A stretch of 64,000 nt of DNA, taken from Sphingobium sp. V4 (GTDB lineage: Bacteria; Pseudomonadota; Alphaproteobacteria; Sphingomonadales; Sphingomonadaceae). The position numbers and the translations under genes are program-made. The DNA is taken from positions 2,886,001 through 2,950,000 of the forward strand of contig NZ_CP081001.1 of assembly GCF_029590555.1 (NCBI RefSeq), read 5' to 3'. Below are positions 32,434 through 41,803 of this stretch, in pieces; positions within the stretch are counted from its first letter, which is position 1, and every line of letters begins with the position of its first letter. Below the pieces are notes generated by a model. The model searched no databases. It saw nothing but the letters and a program-made list of their open reading frames with translations, and was not told the origin of the DNA.

Positions 32434-33807
32434 CTAGAAGCTCTCTTCCGCATAAATGCGGCTGAGATCCCCCTGCCATTCGCCATGATAGCGGTCGAGC
32501 AGCCGCTCCGCATGGGTCTTGCCCGAGGCGATCACCTCGTCGAGCGCCGAGAGATAGCCGGTCTCATTGTCGCCTGAGGCGTTTGAGACGCCCGCGGGCG
32601 GCGAGGCCCGATCGGGCGATATCCACCACTTCCCCCGCAATATCGCGCAGCTTGCGCCCGCCGCCGACCGGCGCGTCGAGGCCCAGTTTCGGCACGGAAT
32701 CGCGCAGGACCTGCCGTTCCTCCATGCTCCAGTCCTTGACCATGTCCCAAGCCGCGTCGAGCGCGCCCTGATCGTAGAGCAGACCGACCCACAAGGCCGG
32801 CAGCGCACAGATGCGGCTCCAGGGGCCACCATCGGCGCCGCGCATTTCCAGAAAGCTCTTCATTCGCACTTCGGGAAAGGCGGTGGAAAGATGATCCTCC
32901 CAATCCTTCTCGGTCGGCTTTTCGCCGGGTAGGACGGCCAGCTTGCCGGCAAGGAAGTCGCGGAAGCTGTGGCCCGCCGCATCGATATATTTGCCGTCGC
33001 GGTAGACGAAATACATCGGCACATCGAGCGCATAGTCGGCATAGCGCTCATAGCCGAAGCCGTCCTCGAACACGAAGGGCAGCATTCCGGTGCGGTGCGG
33101 ATCGGTGTCCGACCAGATATGGCTGCGGTAGGAGAGATAGCCGTTGGGCTTGCCGTCGGTGAAGGGCGAGTTGGCGAAGAGTGCGGTGGCGAGCGGCTGG
33201 AGCGCGAGGCTGACCCGGAATTTCTGCGCCATGTCTGCTTCACTGCCATAGTCCAGGTTGGTCTGGATCGTGCAGGTGCGCAGCATCATGTCCAGGCCCA
33301 TCGATCCCACGCGGGGCATGTGCCGCAACATGATATCGTAGCGACCCTTGGGCATGATCGGCAATTCTTCGCGGTTCTTGTCGGGCCACATGCCCAGGCC
33401 AGGAAGCCCAGTCCCAGCATGTCGCCCACATATTTCACCTGCTCCAGATGCCGGCCGGTTTCGGCGCAGGTCTGGTGGAGATTTTCCAACGGCGCGCCCG
33501 ACAGTTCGAGTTGGCCTGCGGGTTCCAGGCTGACCGTGCCGTCGCTGCCGGAGAGGGCGATGATATTCTCGCCCTCGAACACCGGGCTCCAGCCATAGCG
33601 CGTGAGGCCGATCAGCAACGTATGGATGCCGCCCATCTCCTCATAGGAAGGGGCGTGATGATCCTTGCGGCTGTAGACGAATTTTTCATGCTCGGTGCCG
33701 ATGCGCCAGCGATCCTTGGGCTTCTCGCCCTTGGAAAAGGCCGCGATCAGCTGGTCGCGGCTTTCGATGACGGGATCATGTCCCCCGGAGTCGGTTCTGG
33801 TGCTCAT
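32434..33807 (-). pseudogene. gshA: Glutamate-cysteine ligase with two frameshifts
   Basis: The family is the GCS2-type ligase that makes gamma-glutamylcysteine for glutathione. Three reading frames each carry a piece: 33807 to about 33400 ([26 protein letters not shown]), about 33395 to 32583 ([33 protein letters not shown]) and 32582-32434 (GYLSALDEVIASGKT to the stop). Comparison with the expected [13 protein letters not shown] wording points to one missing base near 33400 (GGCCAGG where GGCCCAGG is expected) and one extra T in the run at 32582-32584. There are no other disruptions. Either recent inactivation or sequencing error explains it. Confidence 0.85.
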
Positions 33808-33905
33808 GCCCGCCCTTAGTGCTTCCCCTCTGCGCGTCAAACAAGAGCGCGCGGCGCACAGATAAGTTGCGCCTATCCGTTGCGCAATAACATAGCGAAA
33901 TGAAA

Positions 33906-34652
33906 CTAGTCCCAATCGCCATTAATCGCCATCCAGGCGGCCGTGGCGGCGATTGCCGCCGTCTCTGCCCGCAGGATACGGGGGCCAAGCGATACTGGCA
34001 CGGCGCCCGGCGTGGCGCGGATCGCCTCCCGCTCGGCGGGATCGAATCCCCCCTCCGGTCCGACCAGGAAGGCGGCGGGGCCGATATGGGCGCGCAGGCT
34101 TTCGGCCAGCGGTTCGCCGCCCGTTTCGTCGGCGAAAAAGAGATGGCGATCGGCGGACCAGCCTTTGAGCAACGCATCGAGCTTCACCATATTGGCGAGG
34201 TCGGGCAATGCTGTGCGGCCGCATTGCTCTGCCGCTTCGACCAGATGGGCATGGAGCCGGTCGAGATTGAGCTTGTCCACCACGGCGCGGCGGGTGAGCA
34301 CCGGCTGGAGCCGGGCGACGCCCAGTTCGCACGCTTTTTCCGCGATCAGGTCGATCCGTCCTTTCTTGATCGGCGCGCAGCAGAGCCAGAAATCAGGGAC
34401 GATTTCGGGTGGCCTGGTCTGGCTGATGCACTCCAGCACCAAATCCCGTTTACGAATGTCGCGGGCACGTGCCGCCCATTCGCCGGACCGGCCGTCGAAC
34501 AGGAGCACGATGTCGTCGGGCTTCACTCGCATGACGCTGATCAGATAATGGGCCGGGTTGCCGTCGACCGGCACGGCGACCCCCTCGCCGAGCTGGGTTT
34601 CGACATGGAGGCGCGGGGCGCTTTGCGGCGGCCAGGCTGGGGTTGCGGTCAT
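33906..34652 (-). CDS. rsmE: 16S rRNA (uracil1498-N3)-methyltransferase
   Basis: RsmE methylates uridine 1498 in helix 44 of 16S rRNA using S-adenosylmethionine. The 248-residue protein has the N-terminal PUA-like part (HYLISVMRVKPDDIVLLFDG), the central KKGRIDLIAEKACELGVARLQP and the SPOUT knot VGPEGGFDPAERE and LGPRILRAETA, all standard. It lies 98 bases upstream of the broken gshA on the same strand, possibly in one transcript, and is divergent from ubiA. Confidence 0.95.
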   Translation of the reverse strand: MTATPAWPPQSAPRLHVETQLGEGVAVPVDGNPAHYLISVMRVKPDDIVLLFDGRSGEWAARARDIRKRDLVLECISQTRPPEIVPDFWLCCAPIKKGRIDLIAEKACELGVARLQPVLTRRAVVDKLNLDRLHAHLVEAAEQCGRTALPDLANMVKLDALLKGWSADRHLFFADETGGEPLAESLRAHIGPAAFLVGPEGGFDPAEREAIRATPGAVPVSLGPRILRAETAAIAATAAWMAINGDWD

Positions 34653-34675
34653 GATCTCTCTTGGCTTGTCGGATG

Positions 34676-34730
34676 CCCATTCTTCCCTAAAGAGAAGAAT
34701 GGGGCTTCGACAAGCTCAGCCCGAACGGAG
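34676..34730 (+). repeat. Palindromic element in the rsmE-ubiA gap
   Basis: CCCATTCTTC (34676-34685) pairs perfectly with GAAGAATGGG (34694-34703), ten pairs around an 8-base loop. The following CTTCGACAAGCTCAGCCCGAACGGA (34705-34729 in two readable parts) is wording I recall as a dispersed intergenic repeat in many proteobacteria. Together they look like a mobile-repeat remnant placed in the ubiA leader, and its ACGGAG serves as the probable ribosome site of ubiA. Confidence 0.45.
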
Positions 34731-34735
34731 TCGTA

Positions 34736-35641
34736 GTGAATCAGACGATCGTCCCCGACAGCGAAGCGCGCGGCCTGCTGGCGCGGCTGCCGGAAACCCC
34801 GCGCACGCTGGCGCAGCTGGCGCGGTTCGACCGGCCGATCGGGTGGTGGCTGCTCTTCTGGCCCGGCGCCTGGGCCGTGGCGCTCGCGGGCGGCGGATTC
34901 GCCCGCTGGCCGCTGGTCGCCTGGTTGCTGCTGGGCAGCATCGCGATGCGCGGCGCGGGTTGCGTGTTCAACGACATCGTCGACCGCGATCTCGACCGCA
35001 AGGTGGCGCGTACCGCCGCCCGGCCGCTGGCGAGTGGGGCGATGTCGGTAAAGACCGCCTGGGCCTGGCTCATCGGCCTGTGTCTCATCGGCCTGATCGT
35101 TTTGCTCCAACTCCACCTCTACGCGCAGATCGTGGCGCTGGGCAGTCTTGCGCTGGTCGCGGCCTATCCCTTCATGAAGCGGATCACCGGCTGGCCGCAG
35201 CTCTGGCTGGGCCTGGTCTTTTCCTGGGCGGCGCTGGTGGGATGGAGCGAGGTCGTCGGCGCACTCACCCTGCCTGGCTTGCTGCTCTACGGCGGAACTA
35301 TTTTCTGGGTCGTGGGCTATGACACCATCTATGCGCTGCAGGACCGGGAGGATGATGCGCTGATCGGGATCGGTTCGAGCGCATTGTCGATGGGGCGGCA
35401 TGTCCGGGCGGGCGTGACTTTCTGCTACGCGCTGGCCCTGACCCTTTGGGCCTGTGCGATCTGGCAGGTGCGCGCCGACGCGCTGGCGCTTGCGGCGCTG
35501 CTGCCGATGGCGGCGCATCTGTCGTGGCAGGTGGCGACCCTCAAGCAGGATGGCGTCGATCCGCTGGCCAAATTCCGGTCCAACCGTTTTTCCGGCTTCC
35601 TGATGTTCCTAGGTTGCCTGGTGGTGGGGAGCGCCGCATGA
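34736..35641 (+). CDS. ubiA: 4-hydroxybenzoate polyprenyltransferase
   Basis: UbiA attaches the polyprenyl tail to 4-hydroxybenzoate in ubiquinone synthesis, in the inner membrane. The 301-residue protein has about nine membrane helices and both aspartate motifs: NDIVDRDLD (residues 79-87) and DTIYALQDREDD (about 205-216). The start is GTG at 34736, preceded by ACGGAG, which supports it over later ATGs. Its stop overlaps the ATG of the phospholipase D gene (ATGA), so the two are co-translated. Confidence 0.95.
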   Translation: MNQTIVPDSEARGLLARLPETPRTLAQLARFDRPIGWWLLFWPGAWAVALAGGGFARWPLVAWLLLGSIAMRGAGCVFNDIVDRDLDRKVARTAARPLASGAMSVKTAWAWLIGLCLIGLIVLLQLHLYAQIVALGSLALVAAYPFMKRITGWPQLWLGLVFSWAALVGWSEVVGALTLPGLLLYGGTIFWVVGYDTIYALQDREDDALIGIGSSALSMGRHVRAGVTFCYALALTLWACAIWQVRADALALAALLPMAAHLSWQVATLKQDGVDPLAKFRSNRFSGFLMFLGCLVVGSAA

Positions 35642-37092
35642 CGCCGCAGCCCGGCGAGGACTGCTGGCGCATCGCGCGCGCCGACAAGGCCAGCGTCATC
35701 ATCGACGCCGACGCCTATTTCCGTCATGCCCGCGCGGCGATGATGAAGGCCAGGCGCCGCATCATGCTGATAGGCTGGGATTTCGACGCCGCAATCAGCC
35801 TGATCCGCGAGGATGAGGCGGAGGATGACGCGCCGCTGGTCATCGGCGACTTCATCAGCTGGCTCGTCGATCAGACGCCTGAGCTGGAGATTTTCCTGCT
35901 GCGCTGGGATGTCGGCGCGATGAAGTCGATGGCGCGGCCGAGCAATCTCTACACCACGCTCAAATGGATGGCGCATCCGCGCGTCACGGTGAAGCTGGAC
36001 AGTCATCATCCGCCGGCCGCATCGCACCACCAGAAGATCGTTGTGATCGACGATTGCTTCGCTTTCTGCGGCGGCATCGACATGACCGGCGATCGTTGGG
36101 ACACGCGCCATCATCGCGACGAAGATCCGGGTCGTCGTCACCCGGACGGGTCGCCCTACGGCCCCTGGCATGATGCGACCACGGCGCTGAAGGGGCCGGT
36201 GGCGGCCGCGCTGGGCGATCATGCGCGGGCGCGATGGAAGGGGGCGGGTGGCGATGCGCTGGAGCCAGTCGAAGGCAGCCATGACTGCTGGCCGGACCGG
36301 CTGCCGGTGCAATTCGAGCAGGTCGATGTCGCCATCGCCCGGACCGCGCCGAAGATGGACGACCAGGAAGAACTGACCGAGATCGAGCGGCTATATCTGA
36401 ACCAGATCGCGGCGGCGCGGCGGCATATCTATGCCGAGAGCCAATATTTCGCCTCGCGTCGGATTGCCGAGGCGATCGCGAAGCGACTGGTGGAAGCCGA
36501 CCCCCCCGAAATCGTCATCGTCAATCCGGAGCAGGCCGATGGCTGGCTGGAGCAGCAGGCGATGGACACGGCCCGCGCCCGGCTGTTCGAGGCGTTGAAG
36601 GCGCGCGACGCGCACGGGCGCTTCCGCATCTATCACCCGTTCACCCAGCGTGGCGCCCCCATCTACGTCCATGCCAAGATATTGATCGTGGACGACCGGC
36701 TGATCCGCGTCGGATCGTCCAACATGAACAATCGATCGATGCGGCTGGACACCGAATGCGACATCTCCATCGACACCGCGCTGCCGGCCAATGACGGACG
36801 GCAGGCGACGATATTGCGGATTCGCGACGAGTTGATCGCCGAACATCTCGACCTGCCGGTGGAGCGGGTGGCGACGGTGATCGCCGAGCGCGGCCTGATC
36901 GCGGCGATCGAGGAGTTGCGACAGAAGCCGGGACGGACCTTGCGCCCCTATGTGACCCCGGACCTGAACGAGGTGCAGGCCTGGCTCGCGGACCATGAGG
37001 TGCTGGACCCCGAAGGTCCGGAGGAGATGTTCGAGGCGGTCAGCGAACGTGGCCTCTTCCGCCGGATGCGTGGCTGGTTCGGCCGGGGGTAA
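35638..37092 (+). CDS. Phospholipase D family protein (cardiolipin synthase-like)
   Basis: A 484-residue protein with two HKD active sites: HHQKIVVIDD (His131, Lys133, Asp138) and HAKILIVDD (His345, Lys347, Asp352), each followed by the GSxNxN-type segment (GSSNMNNRSM for the second). Two intact motifs mean an active phosphodiesterase or transphosphatidylase, either a phospholipase D or a cardiolipin synthase relative. There is no signal peptide and no clear N-terminal membrane anchor. It overlaps ubiA by 4 bases. The convergent aminotransferase gene ends 6 bases away. Confidence 0.9.
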   Translation: MTPQPGEDCWRIARADKASVIIDADAYFRHARAAMMKARRRIMLIGWDFDAAISLIREDEAEDDAPLVIGDFISWLVDQTPELEIFLLRWDVGAMKSMARPSNLYTTLKWMAHPRVTVKLDSHHPPAASHHQKIVVIDDCFAFCGGIDMTGDRWDTRHHRDEDPGRRHPDGSPYGPWHDATTALKGPVAAALGDHARARWKGAGGDALEPVEGSHDCWPDRLPVQFEQVDVAIARTAPKMDDQEELTEIERLYLNQIAAARRHIYAESQYFASRRIAEAIAKRLVEADPPEIVIVNPEQADGWLEQQAMDTARARLFEALKARDAHGRFRIYHPFTQRGAPIYVHAKILIVDDRLIRVGSSNMNNRSMRLDTECDISIDTALPANDGRQATILRIRDELIAEHLDLPVERVATVIAERGLIAAIEELRQKPGRTLRPYVTPDLNEVQAWLADHEVLDPEGPEEMFEAVSERGLFRRMRGWFGRG

Positions 37093-37098
37093 CGGTCG

Positions 37099-38208
37099 CT
37101 ACAGAGCTTCGAGCGCCTCGGCGATCCGGCCGACCGCAACATCGAACCCGTCCACCTGCTGGGCGAAACCCATTCGCATATGGGCGGGATGGCCGAAACA
37201 GTCGCCGGGCGCGAGCAGCACGCCCTGCGCCGCGAGCGCCTGGCAGAAGGGGCGGCTGTCACGGCCGTCGCTGAGCCAGGGGAAGGCGGTGGTGCCGCCG
37301 TTAGGGCGCACCCAGGCGAGTCGGCCGTCGGATTGCGCCACCAGCGCGTCCAGCATCGCCATATTGCGCTGGGCCACCACACTTAGCCGAGGGAGGATGG
37401 CGTCGCAGTGGCGCAGAGCCTGTGTCGCCAGTCGTTCGAGCAGGGGCGACGCGCTGATGGTGAAATAGCTGCGCGCATCCACGATGCGGGCGCGCCGATC
37501 TGCGTCCACGTCGATCAGCCAGCCCATGCGCAGCCCTGGAAGCGACAGCGACTTGGACAGGTCGCTGGTGACGATGACATTGGCGATACCGGCTGCGGAC
37601 CGCTGGGGCGCGGCGAAATAGAGCGGATGATAGACTTCATCCACCAGCAGCGGGACGCCGCGCTCCGCGAGGGCTGCGGCAAGGGCTTCGATGTCGGGGC
37701 GGGGCATGACCGTGCCGGTCGGATTATGGGGGGTGTTGAGGATGACCAGGCTGGTGTCGGCATCGACCTGCGCCAGGATCGCATCCGCGCGCTGGGCGAA
37801 GCCGTCCTCGCGGTCCAGTCGATAGGTGCGGGCCGCCAGGCCCCAGGCTCGGCTCACGGCCGCATAGGCGGGATAGCCGGGATCGGGCAGGACGATGTTC
37901 GCGCCCGGTCGCGCGCACAGGCAGAAGAGGATCGAGAGTGCCTCCGACGCGCCGGTGGTGGCGATGACCGCGTCTGGATCAGCGCCATGGAAGGCGGCGA
38001 TGGCCTCGCGCAACTGCCGGCTTCCCTCCGGCGGGGCATAGCTCAGGACTACATCGTCAATCGCCAGCGGGGCGTCGCCCAGCGCGCAGAGGTCGGCCAC
38101 GCTCCAGCGCGGGCCGGTGCTCGATGCCAGATTATAGGCGATGGGCGGGGTCGCGAAATCATAGGCCGATAGCCAGTGATCGAGCGCGAAGGGAGGCAGA
38201 TCTACCAT
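37099..38208 (-). CDS. Class I/II aminotransferase (fold-type I PLP enzyme)
   Basis: A 369-residue PLP enzyme of the aspartate aminotransferase superfamily. The PLP lysine is Lys219 in SDLSKSLSLPGLRMGW, Asn162 is in NTPHNPTGTV, Asp190 and Tyr193 in VDEVYHP, and the substrate-binding arginine region closes the C-terminus. Start MVDLPPFALD at 38208 has GGAG upstream, better than the longer frame to 38262. The substrate is not determined, and neighbours (phospholipase D, smc) do not suggest a pathway. Confidence 0.88.
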   Translation of the reverse strand: MVDLPPFALDHWLSAYDFATPPIAYNLASSTGPRWSVADLCALGDAPLAIDDVVLSYAPPEGSRQLREAIAAFHGADPDAVIATTGASEALSILFCLCARPGANIVLPDPGYPAYAAVSRAWGLAARTYRLDREDGFAQRADAILAQVDADTSLVILNTPHNPTGTVMPRPDIEALAAALAERGVPLLVDEVYHPLYFAAPQRSAAGIANVIVTSDLSKSLSLPGLRMGWLIDVDADRRARIVDARSYFTISASPLLERLATQALRHCDAILPRLSVVAQRNMAMLDALVAQSDGRLAWVRPNGGTTAFPWLSDGRDSRPFCQALAAQGVLLAPGDCFGHPAHMRMGFAQQVDGFDVAVGRIAEALEAL

Positions 38209-38285
38209 GGTCGCTCCTTGTCGTTGGCGCGCGATGCTGGGATGCGAACCGGGCGGGAACAAGGACCGACCGGGGCGGAGTGGCC

Positions 38286-41200
38286 TTATTCCGCCGCCAG
38301 CAGGGCTTCGGCACCATGAAGATTGACCGAAACGAGACGGCTGACGCCGCGTTCGACCATGGTGACCCCGAACAGGCGGTGCATCCGCGCCATGCTGACG
38401 GCATTATGGGTGACGATCAGGTAGCGCGTGTCGGTCTGCGCCACCATGGCGTCGAGCAGATCGCAGAAACGCTCGACATTGGCGTCGTCGAGCGGCGCGT
38501 CGACTTCGTCCAGCACGCAGATTGGGGCGGGGTTGGTCAGGAACAGGCCGAAGATGAGCGCGACGGCGGTCAGCGCCTGCTCGCCGCCCGAGAGCAAAGT
38601 GAGCGCGGCCAGCTTCTTGCCCGGCGGCTGGGCCATGATTTCGAGGCCGGCCTCCAGGGGATCGTCGCTGTCGATCAGTTCCAGATGCGCCTGGCCGCCG
38701 TTGAACAAGGTGGTGAAGAGGCGGCGGAAATGGCCGTCCACTGCTTCGAACGCGGCGAGCAGGCGCTGGCGCCCTTCGCGGTTGAGGCTGCCGATCGAGC
38801 CGCGCAGCCGGTGGATCGCCTGGGTCAGTTCCTCGCTTTCGGCGCGCATGGTCGCCTGGGTGGCTTCCAGCTCCTCCAGTTCCTGCGCGGCGACGAGATT
38901 GACCGGACCGATCCGTTCACGATCAGCCACGAAACGGTCATGTTCGGCCTGCTCAGTCTGGGCCGGCCGCACGTCGGCGCTGGCGAATCCCAGTTTTTCG
39001 GGCAGGACCGGGGGCGGACATTCGAAGCGCTCGCCCGACAGCCGGTTGGTCTCTATGCGGCGTTCGTCGGCAGCCTCGGCGCGGGCGACGGCGGTGGCGC
39101 GGGATTCGCGCGCGGCCGCGAGGGTCTCGCCCGCCTCGGCGGCGCGCGCTTCGGCGGCGCGCAACTCGGCTTCGGCGTCCTGCTCGGCGCGGCGGGCCTG
39201 ATCGGCGGCGTCGGTCAGGGCCGAGCCCTGGTCGCTGAGGGCGGCGATGGCCTGCGCCAGCCGATCGGGCTGGATCTCGATCGTCGCGCGCTCGGTCGCG
39301 ATCTCGTCGGCGCGGGCGACCATGGCGGCGATGCGCTTGGCCGCTTCGCCGGCGCGCGCGCGCCAGCCCTTGATCTCGGCATCGGCGGCGGCCTGCCGCT
39401 CGCGGTCGCTGCCAAGCGCGCGGTCGGCGAGCGCCTGGTCGGCCTGAAGCTGACTGACGGCAGTGCGGGCCTTCTCGCTCGCCTGGACAAGGGTCGCGAC
39501 GAGCGCGCGCGTTTCGGCGCCGTCGGGCACGGCGGCGCGCGCTACCTTGGCCTTTTCATGCTCGACCTGCGCGCCATCCCGGTCTTGCCGGGCGGCCGCA
39601 AGCCGTTCCTCGATCACGTCGCGCCGGCCGGCAAGCCGTTCGAGCGCGGTAGTTGCCTCGTCAGCGGCGCGCAGGGCGGTGCGGAGCCGTTGTTCAGCCT
39701 GCGAGAGGGCGGTGCGGCCTGCGGCCAGCGCCTGCGCGGCGGCCTGTTCACGTACCTTGGCTTGTTCCTGTGCGGTGGCGGCCTGTTCGACTTCGGCCTG
39801 CGCGGCGGGGCGGGTGGCGGCGATCGCATCCAGCCGGTTGAGGCGGATCAGCCGTTCCGCCGCCGCCGCGCCGCCTTCGAGTGCGACATAGCCGTCCCAG
39901 CGGCGGAGCTGGCCGTCGAGGGTGACGAGTCGCTGGCCGACGGCGAGCGGATGGCCCCCGTCGCTTTCGGCCACCGCAATCTGCGCCAGGCGGCGGGCCA
40001 GTTCGGGTGGGGCGGAGACATGGCTGGCCAGAGATGTAGTGCCAGTAGGCAGGGCGGGATCAGCCGGCAATGCCTCCGCGCCGGCCCAGCGGCGCTTGCC
40101 CTCGGTTCCGACGGGCGCTTCCAGATCGTCGCCCAGGGCGGCGGCGAGCGCGCGTTCATAGCCAGGGGCGGCCTTCAGCCGGTCGAGCGCGCGGGCCTTG
40201 CCGGCTGCGCCGCTCTCCACGGCGCGCTTGAGGGCGGCCGATTCACTGTCGAGCGCGGCGAGCGCGGCGCGGGCGGAGGCGAGTGTCGCTTCGGCGGCCG
40301 CCCGCGCGTCCGCTGCCCCCTGGCGATCGGCATCGGCGCACTGGATCGCAGCGTCGGCAGCATCGCGATCCACCTTCGCCCGTTCCTGATCGGCGAGGGC
40401 GGCGGTCCGCTGCGCCTCCAGCGGGGCGGCATCGGGCAGGCCGGCCGCTTCGGCGGCGAGCCGCGCGACGTCCCGTTCGGCCCGGTCTAGATGCCCGCGC
40501 GCGGCGGTGAGAGCCGCATCGGAGACCCGCAGTTCGGCCTGTTCGGCCGCCTGCTTCGCCATGGCCTTCGCCAGTGCCAGTTCGGCGTCGCGCGCGCCAT
40601 CTTCGGCGGCGGAAATGCGGGCGGCGAAATCGGGGCGCAGCCTTTCAGTCTCGGCGATGCGCGCCTTGAGCGTGGCGATCTCGGCGGTCAGCCGGGCGAT
40701 GGCGTCCGCCGCGTCGTTGGCCAGCGTGCCTTCGCGCGCCCGGTCCTCCTCCAGCCGGCTTACCTGCTGGGCCAGGTCGGCGAGGCGGCGGACGACCGAA
40801 TCCCGCTCCGTGCGCAGCGCGGCGAGGCGGTGGCCGGCCTCATTGGCGGCGTCGCGGGCGTTCTGGGCGGCGGCGCGCCTGTCGGCCAGGGTTGCGACTG
40901 CGGCCTGGGCATAGGCGGCGGCGGCCATCTGTCCTTCCTGCGCGGCGGCTACGGCGGCGTCGGCCTGCTTCGCTTCGGCGCGGGCGGCCTCGGCGCTGGC
41001 GTTCGCCTCGCGCCAGCGGGCGAAGAGTGTGCGGCCTTCGGCCACGCGAATCTGTTCGGACAGGCGGATATAGCGTTCCGCCGCCTTGGCCTGGCGGCGC
41101 AGGCTGTTGGCGCGTGCGTCCATGTCGAGCAGGATCTCGTCGAGCCGAGCGAGATTGGCCTCGGCCGCACGCAGCTTCTGCTCGGCATCCTTGCGCCGGA

Positions 41201-41729
41201 CATGCAGGCCGGCGATGCCCGCTGCTTCCTCCAGCATCGCGCGACGTTCCTGCGGGCGGGCGGCGATGACGGCGGCGATGCGGCCCTGGCTGACCAGCGC
41301 CGGGCTGTGCGGGCCGGTGGCGGCGTCGGCGAAGATCAGCGCGACATCCTTGGCGCGCACGTCCCTGCCATTGGCACGGTAGGCGCTGCCCGCACCGCGC
41401 TCGATCCGGCGGGTGACTTCCAGTTCGCCGTCCGCGCCGACATCGACGGCGGAGAAGAGTTCGCCCTGTTCCTGGACGGTGAGCAGCGACACTTCGGCGA
41501 AATCGCGCTGCGGACGGGTGGCCGTGCCGGCGAAGATCACATCCTCCATGCCCGCGCCGCGCATGGATTTGGCGCTGGATTCGCCCATGACCCAGCGGAT
41601 GGCTTCCAGCAGGTTGGATTTGCCGCAACCGTTGGGACCGACGATGCCGGTCAGGCCCGGTTCGATCCGCAGCTCCGTCCCATCGACGAAACTCTTGAAG
41701 CCGGAGAGCTTGAGACGTTTTATCTGCAT
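38286..41729 (-). CDS. smc: Chromosome segregation protein SMC
   Basis: SMC is the core of the bacterial condensin that organises and segregates newly replicated chromosomes. The 1147-residue protein has an N-terminal head with Walker A GIVGPNGCGKSN, long coiled coils rich in alanine, glutamate and arginine, a central hinge around residues 510-640, and a C-terminal head with signature LSGGEQALTAVALIFGLF and Walker B ICVLDEVDAPLDD. I chose the ATG at 41729, where the family start MQIKRLKLSGFKSF lies. ScpA and ScpB partners are not in the window. It follows dciA and two DsbA genes on the same strand. Confidence 0.97.
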   Translation of the reverse strand: MQIKRLKLSGFKSFVDGTELRIEPGLTGIVGPNGCGKSNLLEAIRWVMGESSAKSMRGAGMEDVIFAGTATRPQRDFAEVSLLTVQEQGELFSAVDVGADGELEVTRRIERGAGSAYRANGRDVRAKDVALIFADAATGPHSPALVSQGRIAAVIAARPQERRAMLEEAAGIAGLHVRRKDAEQKLRAAEANLARLDEILLDMDARANSLRRQAKAAERYIRLSEQIRVAEGRTLFARWREANASAEAARAEAKQADAAVAAAQEGQMAAAAYAQAAVATLADRRAAAQNARDAANEAGHRLAALRTERDSVVRRLADLAQQVSRLEEDRAREGTLANDAADAIARLTAEIATLKARIAETERLRPDFAARISAAEDGARDAELALAKAMAKQAAEQAELRVSDAALTAARGHLDRAERDVARLAAEAAGLPDAAPLEAQRTAALADQERAKVDRDAADAAIQCADADRQGAADARAAAEATLASARAALAALDSESAALKRAVESGAAGKARALDRLKAAPGYERALAAALGDDLEAPVGTEGKRRWAGAEALPADPALPTGTTSLASHVSAPPELARRLAQIAVAESDGGHPLAVGQRLVTLDGQLRRWDGYVALEGGAAAAERLIRLNRLDAIAATRPAAQAEVEQAATAQEQAKVREQAAAQALAAGRTALSQAEQRLRTALRAADEATTALERLAGRRDVIEERLAAARQDRDGAQVEHEKAKVARAAVPDGAETRALVATLVQASEKARTAVSQLQADQALADRALGSDRERQAAADAEIKGWRARAGEAAKRIAAMVARADEIATERATIEIQPDRLAQAIAALSDQGSALTDAADQARRAEQDAEAELRAAEARAAEAGETLAAARESRATAVARAEAADERRIETNRLSGERFECPPPVLPEKLGFASADVRPAQTEQAEHDRFVADRERIGPVNLVAAQELEELEATQATMRAESEELTQAIHRLRGSIGSLNREGRQRLLAAFEAVDGHFRRLFTTLFNGGQAHLELIDSDDPLEAGLEIMAQPPGKKLAALTLLSGGEQALTAVALIFGLFLTNPAPICVLDEVDAPLDDANVERFCDLLDAMVAQTDTRYLIVTHNAVSMARMHRLFGVTMVERGVSRLVSVNLHGAEALLAAE

Positions 41730-41803
41730 GGGGTCGGACCGGGGTGGCACACCGCCCCGGTATTCCTATGCGTGAACGCCTGTTTCCGCCCCCCGGCCGC
41801 CAA

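Noticed and set aside
32434-33807. Programmed frameshifting as an explanation for gshA
   Set aside because: No slippery heptamer, and the two shifts are in opposite directions at ordinary sequence. Single-base indels fit better.
38124-40490. Open frame of 788 codons opposite smc
   Set aside because: Shadow frame of the SMC coiled-coil region. The minus strand carries clear SMC motifs.
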